DNA from: Aalborgiella sp031390045
Lineage (GTDB): Bacteria > Pseudomonadota > Gammaproteobacteria > Burkholderiales > Burkholderiaceae_C
Direction: 5' to 3'
DNA: 6,374 bases
NCBI GenBank assembly: GCA_031390045.1
Contig: JANMTB010000086.1
Span: 1 to 6,374 of the forward strand
In this document: positions 1-5,135 of the stretch, in pieces
Layout of the letters: the number at the start of each line of letters is the position of its first letter
How positions within the stretch are numbered: the first letter of the stretch is position 1
Program-made: the position numbers and the translations under genes
Notes under the pieces: model-generated
Database searches by the model: none
The model's input: only the letters and a program-made list of their open reading frames with translations
What the model was told of the DNA's origin: nothing

Positions 1-33
1 TCTTTCGTTCTGGCTGAGGTGTTTGTAATTCAT
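1..33 (-). CDS. IS30-family transposase, N-terminal 11 codons (partial)
   Basis: Reading the minus strand from the ATG at 33-31 gives MNYKHLSQNER, a very common opening of IS30-family transposases, where it leads into the N-terminal helix-turn-helix. Only 11 codons are visible before the left edge, so the DDE catalytic domain and the intactness of the gene cannot be judged. There is no convincing Shine-Dalgarno sequence directly before the ATG (the preceding bases are GTTGCCCC). The ATG overlaps the stop codon of a 20-codon upstream reading frame as ATGA, so translation may depend on coupling. The family call is from the protein motif plus the adjacent terminal sequence. Confidence 0.7.
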   Translation of the reverse strand, partial: MNYKHLSQNER

Positions 34-92
34 GGGGCAACTTTGACTTGCAGGTCTTGAGGAGCTTTAGATGCTAAAACATCCTCAGCCAT
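30..92 (-). CDS. Possible 20-residue leader peptide overlapping the transposase start
   Basis: An ATG at 92-90 on the minus strand opens a 20-codon frame beginning MAEDVLASKA and ending with TGA at 32-30. That stop overlaps the transposase ATG by four bases (ATGA). A purine-rich stretch (GGTTAAGAG) lies just before the start, giving a weak ribosome site. The peptide has no recognised domain. The arrangement is that expected for translational coupling, but a frame this short can occur by chance and I cannot tell whether it is translated. Confidence 0.3.
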   Translation of the reverse strand: MAEDVLASKAPQDLQVKVAP

Positions 93-120
93 CTCTTAAC
101 CATTAGTTATTCAAAGTTGC
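37..120 (-). promoter_or_regulatory. Long-range stem that could mask the transposase start
   Basis: TCAAAGTTGC at 111-120 and GCAACTTTGA at 37-46 are perfect 10-base inverted copies. In a minus-strand transcript they would pair around a 64-base loop, with the 3' arm ending three bases before the transposase ATG at 33. Established precedent: several insertion sequences (IS10 and IS50 are the classical cases) use such a fold to keep read-through transcripts from being translated. The upstream arm also belongs to the terminal palindrome, so the two folds would compete. Function here is inference. Confidence 0.35.
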
Positions 121-142
121 ACTTCGTGCTTGAATCCGCCCC
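109..142. repeat. Terminal repeat region of the IS30-type element, with a nested palindrome
   Basis: Moving inward from 142, the minus strand shows a GGGGCGG edge and then a dyad: ATTCAA (109-114) with TTGAAT (130-135), and inside it GCAC (119-122) with GTGC (126-129) around a TTC loop. Four unpaired bases (115-118) bulge from one arm. This is the stretch a transposase would be expected to bind. The matching terminus at the far end is not in the window, so the exact inverted-repeat length is unknown. Confidence 0.5.
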
Positions 143-159
143 TTATTGTAAAAAATTAC

Positions 160-209
160 TATATTTTTGATAGCTACCTAGGCAATAAATACGCCGGCTA
201 CAACTATAT
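160..209. repeat. Possible degenerate intergenic repeat of the Comamonadaceae type
   Basis: The stretch has the look of an abundant, unnamed intergenic element of Comamonadaceae genomes: an AT-rich flank, GATAGCTACCTAGGC (169-183), a short spacer, GCCGGCTA (193-200), and an outer CTATAT (204-209). ATAG...GGC and GCC...CTAT form an imperfect dyad. Resemblance is from memory and the pairing is poor, so this is only a suggestion. No gene is seen between the IS edge and the terminator. Confidence 0.25.
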
Positions 210-217
210 TTAAGCAC

Positions 218-253
218 AAAAAAAGCCCTGAAACTCGCGTAGCAGGGCTTTTT
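218..253 (-). terminator. Rho-independent terminator of the mdh-lyase-acnB operon
   Basis: AAAAAGCCCTG (220-230) and CAGGGCTTTTT (243-253) form a perfect 11-base-pair stem with a 12-base loop. On the minus strand the stem ends in a run of seven T residues (224-218), 32 bases past the acnB stop codon. The stem is nearly symmetrical with a T run on the plus strand too, so it could stop transcription in both directions and would shield the transposase from operon read-through. Confidence 0.9.
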
Positions 254-258
254 GCATC

Positions 259-278
259 TAATACGCGTTAATACGCGA
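259..278. repeat. Short tandem repeat between acnB and its terminator
   Basis: TAATACGCG occurs twice, at 259-267 and 269-277, giving a 10-base period (TAATACGCGT then TAATACGCGA). It lies in the 31-base space between the acnB stop and the terminator stem. No function is evident; it is probably a slippage duplication. Confidence 0.4.
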
Positions 279-284
279 CTGAGC

Positions 285-2903
285 TTATGCAGCTGCGGCT
301 GCCGTCGCCTTATCCACCGATTTTGTCAACTCTGTGAAATCAGGCATCTTGTCAAAATTCATATATTGATAAATGGTATCGCTAGCCGCAGTCAACACGC
401 CCATATCTGCCATGTATTCGGCTTTGGTCGGAATGCGGCCTAGCTTAGAGCAGATCGCAGCCAACTCAGCAGAACCAAGGTACACATTGCTGTTTTTACC
501 CAAACGGTTCGGGAAGTTACGGGTAGAGGTGGAGAACACGGTTGCGCCCTCTTTCACCTGCGCTTGGTTACCCATGCACAAGCTGCAGCCTGGCATTTCC
601 ATGCGTGCACCAGCGCTTCCCAAAACGCCGTAATGGCCTTCTTCGCTCAACTGATGCGCGTCCATCTTGGTCGGAGGTGCAACCCAGAGTTTGACAGGGA
701 TGTCGCGCTTGTTTTCCAAAAGCTTTGAAGCTGCGCGAAAATGACCAATGTTAGTCATACAACTGCCGATGAACACTTCGTCGATTTTGCTACCGGCCAC
801 ATCAGCCAATGTTTTCACATCGTCCGGGTCGTTAGGGCAAGCGACGATAGGCTCGTGAATATCTGCCAAATCAATGTCGATAACAGCTGCGTAGTCAGCG
901 TCAGCGTCGCCCTTAAGCAACACAGGGTTCGCCAACCAAGCTTCCATCGCGACGATGCGTCGGTTGATGGTGCGCACGTCGTCATAACCAGTCGCAATCA
1001 TCCACTTTAGCATGGTGATGTTGCTGTTGATGTATTCGATGATGGGTTCTTTGTTCAGGTGAACGGTGCAACCGCCAGCAGAGCGCTCGGCAGAGGCATC
1101 AGATAACTCAAACGCCTGCTCAACTTTGAGGTCTGGCAAGCCTTCAATTTCCAAAATGCGGCCAGAGAAAATGTTGATCTTGCCTTGTTTGGCAACGGTC
1201 AATAAACCGGCTTTGATGGCGTACAACGGGATGGCGTTGACCAAATCGCGCAACGTCACGCCCGGTTGCATTTTGCCCTTGAAGCGAACCAACACGCTCT
1301 CTGGCATATCCAAAGGCATCACGCCAGTGGCGGCACCAAACGCGACCAAACCTGAGCCTGCTGGGAAGCTGATACCGATGGGGAAACGCGTGTGGCTATC
1401 GCCGCCAGTACCCACAGTGTCAGGCAACAACATGCGGTTCAGCCAGCTGTGGATGATGCCGTCGCCCGGGCGCAGGCTGATGCCGCCACGGTTTTTGATG
1501 AACTCTGGCAACTCGTGGTGCATTTTCACGTCCACGGGTTTTGGGTAGGCAGCGGTGTGGCAGAAAGACTGCATCACCAAATCCGCGCTGAAGCCCAAGC
1601 AAGCCAAGTCCTTCAACTCGTCGCGGGTCATCGGGCCGGTGGTGTCTTGTGATCCGACGCTGGTCATTTTTGGTTCGCAGTAGGTGCCTGGGCGCACGCC
1701 TTGCTGGTTGCCGTTGACAATTGGCATACCGCAAGCACGGCCAACCATTTTTTGCGCCAGTGTGAAACCTTTTTTGGTGTCGACTGGGTCTTGCGGCAAA
1801 CGGAACAAGGTTGATACAGGCAAACCCAGCGCTTCACGTGCTTTGGCGGTCAAGCCACGGCCGATGATGAGCGGAATACGGCCGCCGGCGCGCACTTCGT
1901 CAAATAACACATCGCTTTTCAGCTTGAATTCGGCGATGACTTTGCCATCTTTCAACGCTTGGCCGTCGTAGGGACGCAGCTCAACCACGTCGCCCATGTT
2001 CATGTTGCTCACGTCCAACTCAATCGGCAAAGCGCCTGAATCTTCCATGGTGTTGTAAAAAATAGGTGCGATTTTGTTGCCCAAACAGACACCACCAAAG
2101 CGCTTATTGGGCACAAACGGAATGTCTTGGCCGGTGAACCACAGAACCGAGTTGGTAGCTGATTTGCGTGATGAACCGGTACCCACCACGTCACCGACAT
2201 ATGCTACCAAATTGCCCTTGGCTTTGAGATCGTTGATAAACTTGATCGGGCCGCGTTTGCCGTCTTCTTCGGGCACGATGCCAGGGCGTGCATTTTTGTG
2301 CATTGCTAGGGCGTGCATAGGAATGTCTGGACGGCTGAAAGCATCAGGTGCGGGTGACAAATCGTCGGTATTCACTTCGCCAGCTACTTTGAACACCGTC
2401 AAAGTGATGGACTTTGGCACTTCTGGGCGGCTGGTGAACCACTCGGCATCAGCCCAGCTTTGTATCACTGCTTTGGCGAAAGCATTGCCTTTGTCGGCTT
2501 TTTCTTTCACGTCATGGAATTGGTCAAACATCAGCAAGGTTTTCTTGAGCCCTGCAGCGGCTTCGGCAGCGACTGCCGAATCGTCTAACAAGGCAATCAT
2601 TGGGCCAATGTTGTAGCCGCCCAGCATAGTGCCCAGCAGGGTTGTCGCTTCAGCTCGGCTGATGACGGGACAAACTTCTGTACCATGCGCAACGGCAGCC
2701 AAAAAGCTCGCTTTGACCATAGCGGCTGCGTCTACACCGGCTGGCACGCGGTGTGTAATCAGTTCAACCAGCGTGGTTTCTTCGCCGGCTGGCGGAGTTT
2801 TGAGCAACTCAATCAGCTCTGCGGTTTGCCTGGCAGACAGCGGCTGCGGTGGAATGCCCAAAGCGGCGCGCTCTGCAACGTGGGTTCGGTAGGCTTGTAA
2901 CAT
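285..2903 (-). CDS. acnB: Aconitate hydratase B (bifunctional aconitase / 2-methylisocitrate dehydratase)
   Basis: AcnB is the cytosolic [4Fe-4S] enzyme that interconverts citrate and isocitrate in the TCA cycle; family members also hydrate 2-methyl-cis-aconitate. The product is 872 residues, close to E. coli AcnB (865), and aligns by eye along its whole length. Roughly, residues 1-160 are the HEAT-like N-terminal domain specific to AcnB, 165-380 the swivel domain (GEVNTDDLSPAPDAFSRPDIP, then GDVVGTGSSRKSATNSV), and 390-860 the catalytic core. The expected cluster ligands are Cys715 (FIGSCMTNIG) and Cys773/Cys776 (PGCSLCMGNQ), and the substrate-binding STSTRNFPNR motif follows. Relative to E. 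coli it has a few extra residues after GRACG (MPIVNGNQQ), in a loop. The ATG is preceded by AGGAGA at 2909-2914, five bases away. It is the last gene of the operon, 29 bases after the lyase gene. Confidence 0.97.
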   Translation of the reverse strand: MLQAYRTHVAERAALGIPPQPLSARQTAELIELLKTPPAGEETTLVELITHRVPAGVDAAAMVKASFLAAVAHGTEVCPVISRAEATTLLGTMLGGYNIGPMIALLDDSAVAAEAAAGLKKTLLMFDQFHDVKEKADKGNAFAKAVIQSWADAEWFTSRPEVPKSITLTVFKVAGEVNTDDLSPAPDAFSRPDIPMHALAMHKNARPGIVPEEDGKRGPIKFINDLKAKGNLVAYVGDVVGTGSSRKSATNSVLWFTGQDIPFVPNKRFGGVCLGNKIAPIFYNTMEDSGALPIELDVSNMNMGDVVELRPYDGQALKDGKVIAEFKLKSDVLFDEVRAGGRIPLIIGRGLTAKAREALGLPVSTLFRLPQDPVDTKKGFTLAQKMVGRACGMPIVNGNQQGVRPGTYCEPKMTSVGSQDTTGPMTRDELKDLACLGFSADLVMQSFCHTAAYPKPVDVKMHHELPEFIKNRGGISLRPGDGIIHSWLNRMLLPDTVGTGGDSHTRFPIGISFPAGSGLVAFGAATGVMPLDMPESVLVRFKGKMQPGVTLRDLVNAIPLYAIKAGLLTVAKQGKINIFSGRILEIEGLPDLKVEQAFELSDASAERSAGGCTVHLNKEPIIEYINSNITMLKWMIATGYDDVRTINRRIVAMEAWLANPVLLKGDADADYAAVIDIDLADIHEPIVACPNDPDDVKTLADVAGSKIDEVFIGSCMTNIGHFRAASKLLENKRDIPVKLWVAPPTKMDAHQLSEEGHYGVLGSAGARMEMPGCSLCMGNQAQVKEGATVFSTSTRNFPNRLGKNSNVYLGSAELAAICSKLGRIPTKAEYMADMGVLTAASDTIYQYMNFDKMPDFTELTKSVDKATAAAAA

Positions 2904-2932
2904 CTCAATCTCCTGGTTTCAAAATGATAAAT

Positions 2933-3970
2933 TTAATCGTTAAAAAAATGAGCAAGTGACATATCCATAGCTCTTCCTGTTTGATGTGCACGCTCCAGCA
3001 CTTGCCAGTAATAGCGGTAGCTGGCTCGGTCGTGCAGCGTGCCTTTGTAGCTGATGGGCGCCCAATCGGCGTCCACGCCAGCAGCAATGATGTGCGTCGC
3101 CACGTCAATGTCGTTTGCACCCGGCGCAAAAGCCGCCAAGATCGGGCGAATTTGACTCGGGTGTATGCTCCACATCCGCGTAAACCCCAGCGTATTGGCC
3201 GCCTGCAACGCTGCATTACTAATAGCATCAGTATCCGAAAACTCAGTCACCACGCAGTGCGACGGCACTTTACCGTGCGCATGGCAGGCGCTGGCAATCG
3301 CCAGTTTGGCGCGAACAACCAAGGGATGTGTGAACTGCCCTTCCAAACCCATCGCGCTGGCCGGGATAGCACCGCCGTGGCTAGAGACAAAATCCATCAG
3401 TCCAAAACTGAGCGACTGCACACGTGGGTGCGCGGCGATGTCAAAAGCGTTATGGATGGCTTTAGGTGATTCGAGCAACACGTGAATCGGTAGCTGGTTA
3501 GTCGATTTGTTTGCCGCGTCAATCAAGGCAACGGCGCGCTCCACATCCGCCACCTTATCAACTTTGGGAACCATCACATGCGACAAATAACCGCCAGCTT
3601 TTCCCACAACGATGTCGATATCAGATTCGAACGATGCGTGATCCACTGCATGTACACGCACAGCAACACGACGTTTTGATTTTTTATCACGCGTTTTATT
3701 GCTGGATATTGCTACAATTTTAGGAGCAATATTAGCATTAATCACGATGTCTGCAACCATATTTGCATGATGAATTTCACCACCTACGGGTGCGCCATCT
3801 TCGCAATCTAAAGTGACATCAAAAACACATGCACCAAACTCTTCCATCATCTCCGCTTGCAGCTGCAAGCTTTTAGTTATCCGCACTTCTACACCACAAT
3901 AGTGGTCGCAAACTGGTAGCGATACTGCCCCAGCTTGTGCACCTAAGAGAATATTGCGCGGATGAACCAT
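2933..3970 (-). CDS. HpcH/HpaI aldolase / citrate lyase beta-like (CitE-like) family protein, probable CoA-ester lyase
   Basis: A 345-residue TIM-barrel protein of the CitE/malyl-CoA lyase superfamily, which cleaves or forms 3-hydroxyacyl-CoA thioesters using a divalent metal. Visible landmarks: DCEDG at 55-59, an Arg in VRVH at 105, Glu167 in LLESPKA and Asp193 in FGLMDF (the likely metal ligands), and IHPSQ at 269-273. No citrate lyase alpha, gamma or ligase genes are nearby, so it is unlikely to be part of the citrate lyase complex. Its place between mdh (28 bases before) and acnB (29 bases after) points to a C4-C6 acid metabolite such as malyl-, citramalyl- or methylmalyl-CoA, but the substrate cannot be read from sequence. 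The start at 3970 has no good ribosome site, so coupling to mdh translation is possible. Residues 77-100 (Lys-rich, NKTRDKKSKRR) come from an unusually AT-rich stretch and may be an insert. Confidence 0.85.
   Translation of the reverse strand: MVHPRNILLGAQAGAVSLPVCDHYCGVEVRITKSLQLQAEMMEEFGACVFDVTLDCEDGAPVGGEIHHANMVADIVINANIAPKIVAISSNKTRDKKSKRRVAVRVHAVDHASFESDIDIVVGKAGGYLSHVMVPKVDKVADVERAVALIDAANKSTNQLPIHVLLESPKAIHNAFDIAAHPRVQSLSFGLMDFVSSHGGAIPASAMGLEGQFTHPLVVRAKLAIASACHAHGKVPSHCVVTEFSDTDAISNAALQAANTLGFTRMWSIHPSQIRPILAAFAPGANDIDVATHIIAAGVDADWAPISYKGTLHDRASYRYYWQVLERAHQTGRAMDMSLAHFFND
3706..3732. repeat. Palindrome inside the lyase gene, in an AT-rich patch
   Basis: ATATTGCT (3706-3713) and AGCAATAT (3725-3732) are perfect 8-base inverted copies around an 11-base loop. 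They sit within 3672-3740, where I count 21 G/C in 69 bases (about 30%), far below the surrounding coding sequence. The palindrome encodes about residues 80-89 of the lyase (NIAPKIVAIS) without breaking the frame. It resembles intergenic palindromic elements of this bacterial group, but could be chance in AT-rich DNA. Confidence 0.5.
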
Positions 3971-3983
3971 AGTGCTTTTACAA

Positions 3984-4009
3984 ATTTACAGCAACGATTT
4001 ACAGCAAAT
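3984..4009. repeat. 13-base tandem duplication across the mdh stop codon
   Basis: ATTTACAGCAA occurs at 3984-3994 and again at 3997-4007, a 13-base period. The second copy holds the last two mdh codons and its TAA; the first copy repeats them just after the stop, in the gap before the lyase gene. It looks like a small slippage duplication and displaces any ribosome site for the lyase gene. Confidence 0.55.
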
Positions 4010-4985
4010 GCGCCACGCCTTTTTGCTCTTCTTGCAGCTCGGCGAGGGTTTTGTTGATGCATTCTTGGCTGAACGCGTCGATTGTCAAACCTTCAACAGT
4101 TTTGTATTCACCATTTTCGCAAGTCACAGCAAAGCCGAACATGGTGTCTTTCGGAATGCCGTATTGGCCGTCTGATGGAATACCCATGGTCACCCATTTG
4201 CCGTTAGTGCCCAAAGCCCAGTCACGCATGTGGTCGATAGCTGCATTGGCTGCAGAAGCTGCAGACGAAACGCCACGTGCAGCGATGATGGCTGCGCCGC
4301 GCTTGCCCACGGTTGGCAAGAAAGTGTTGGCGTTCCAGTCATGGTCGTTGATCATGTCTTTGACTGACGCGCCGTTGATGGTCGCGAAGCGGTAGTCCGC
4401 GTACATCGTTGGCGAATGATTGCCCCACACCACGAATTTTTCAATCTCAGCCACGGCTTTACCAGTTTTTGCAGCAATTTGCGACAAGGCACGGTTATGG
4501 TCCAAACGCAGCATGGCGGTGAAGTTTTTACGTGGCAGGTCTGGCGCGCTTTTCATGGCGATGTAAGCGTTGGTGTTGGCTGGGTTGCCGACCACCAAAA
4601 CGCGCACGTCGCGGCTGGCAACAGCGTTCAAAGCTTTGCCTTGCGCCGTGAAAATTTCTGCGTTGACAGCGAGCAACTCAGCACGCTCCATGCCTGGGCC
4701 GCGTGGGCGTGAGCCAATGAGCAGCGCATAGTCGATGTCTTTAAAAGCAGCCATCGGGTCGCTGAATGCTTCCATGCCAGCCAGCAGAGGGAAAGCGCAA
4801 TCTTGCAATTCCATCATCACACCTTGCAGCGCTTTTTGAGGGCCTTCTACGGGTACTTCGAGCAAATGCAGAATGACGGGCTGGTCTTTACCGAGCATTT
4901 CGCCTGATGCGATGCGAAACAAAATCGCGTAACCAATTTGACCTGCGGCACCTGTAACGGCTACACGAACGGGCTTTTTGCTCAT
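3999..4985 (-). CDS. mdh: Malate dehydrogenase (NAD-dependent, type 2)
   Basis: Oxidises malate to oxaloacetate with NAD in the TCA cycle, in the cytoplasm. The 328-residue product has the Rossmann loop TGAAGQIGY at 11-19, the substrate loop GSRPRGPGMER with Arg95 and Arg101, VGNPANTNA at 132-140 with Asn134, LDHNR with Asp162 and Arg165, and the catalytic His190 in WGNHS; all match the type 2 family in order and spacing. The start is taken as ATG at 4985, because GGAG (4992-4995) lies six bases upstream and homologues begin MSKKPVRV. An in-frame TTG four codons earlier (4997) overlaps that ribosome site and is unlikely to be used. It is the first gene of the minus-strand operon, with a likely promoter at 5070-5099 and the divergent regulator gene beyond it. 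Confidence 0.97.
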   Translation of the reverse strand: MSKKPVRVAVTGAAGQIGYAILFRIASGEMLGKDQPVILHLLEVPVEGPQKALQGVMMELQDCAFPLLAGMEAFSDPMAAFKDIDYALLIGSRPRGPGMERAELLAVNAEIFTAQGKALNAVASRDVRVLVVGNPANTNAYIAMKSAPDLPRKNFTAMLRLDHNRALSQIAAKTGKAVAEIEKFVVWGNHSPTMYADYRFATINGASVKDMINDHDWNANTFLPTVGKRGAAIIAARGVSSAASAANAAIDHMRDWALGTNGKWVTMGIPSDGQYGIPKDTMFGFAVTCENGEYKTVEGLTIDAFSQECINKTLAELQEEQKGVAHLL

Positions 4986-5069
4986 AGAAAACTCCAAAGT
5001 TGATAAAAGTAATTAAAAATTAGCGAGATTGCGTAGAAAACCAGAAAACGACAACTAAATTAGCCTGCT

Positions 5070-5099
5070 AGTTTACTCGCGAAAACCCTAATAAGTCAA
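5070..5099 (-). promoter_or_regulatory. Probable sigma-70 promoter of the mdh operon
   Basis: On the minus strand TTGACT (5099-5094) is followed after 18 bases by TAAACT (5075-5070), a good -35 and a fair -10 element. Transcription would start near 5063, leaving an untranslated leader of about 78 bases before the mdh ATG. The palindrome at 5111-5122 lies just upstream of the -35, centred near -53, a place from which a bound regulator could activate or modulate. This is a by-eye prediction. Confidence 0.5.
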
Positions 5100-5100
5100 T

Positions 5101-5128
5101 TTGTCTTATGTCTTATATAAGATATGAT
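5101..5128 (+). promoter_or_regulatory. Probable promoter of the GntR regulator gene
   Basis: TTGTCT (5101-5106) and TATGAT (5123-5128) are separated by 16 bases, with a strong -10 match. The start of transcription would fall at about 5135-5136, that is, on or next to the ATG at 5136, which suggests a leaderless mRNA. The 12-base palindrome 5111-5122 fills the spacer between the two elements, a classic repressor position that predicts self-repression. Confidence 0.45.
5103..5123. promoter_or_regulatory. Probable GntR operator between mdh and gntR
   Basis: TCTTATATAAGA at 5111-5122 is a perfect 12-base palindrome. An extra half-site lies beside it: GTCTTAT at 5103-5109 is repeated directly at 5110-5116 and then inverted as ATAAGA. 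GntR-type regulators bind short palindromes as dimers and their genes commonly sit next to the operator; this is the only strong dyad in the divergent region. Assignment to the adjacent regulator is inference. Confidence 0.6.
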
Positions 5129-5135
5129 TAGCATC

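Larger units (their letters stand above)
1..142 (-). mobile_element. IS30-family insertion sequence, 5' end only (continues past left edge)
   Basis: On the minus strand the sequence runs from a GC-rich edge (GGGGCGGATTCAAG, from 142 inward) to a transposase start at 33. The edge followed by the GCACGAAGTGC motif resembles terminal repeats I associate with IS30-family elements, and the protein start MNYKHLSQNER is typical of that family. The outer boundary near 142 is inferred from where the recognised terminal motif ends; the other end and any target duplication lie outside the window. The element points in the same direction as the mdh-lyase-acnB operon and sits just downstream of its terminator, so it does not break a gene visible here. 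Confidence 0.72.

Noticed and set aside
1066..1548. A 160-codon open frame on the plus strand opposite acnB
   Set aside because: It lies wholly antisense to a well-conserved acnB, has no recognisable domain and no ribosome site of note; it is a codon-bias shadow.
2074..2616. A 180-codon open frame on the plus strand opposite acnB
   Set aside because: Antisense to the swivel-domain coding part of acnB; its residues show no family resemblance and it is explained by the codon use of the real gene.
2981..3469. A 162-codon open frame on the plus strand opposite the lyase gene
   Set aside because: Fully antisense to the conserved lyase gene, with no domain and no plausible promoter; treated as a shadow.
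2933..3970. Calling the lyase citE (citrate lyase beta subunit)
   Set aside because: No alpha, gamma (acyl carrier) or ligase genes are present nearby, so the symbol would imply a complex the window does not support.
4986..5069. Riboswitch or attenuator in the mdh leader
   Set aside because: The roughly 78-base leader is AT-rich with no stable stem-loop, no leader peptide and no recognised riboswitch motif; only AATTAGC repeats were seen.
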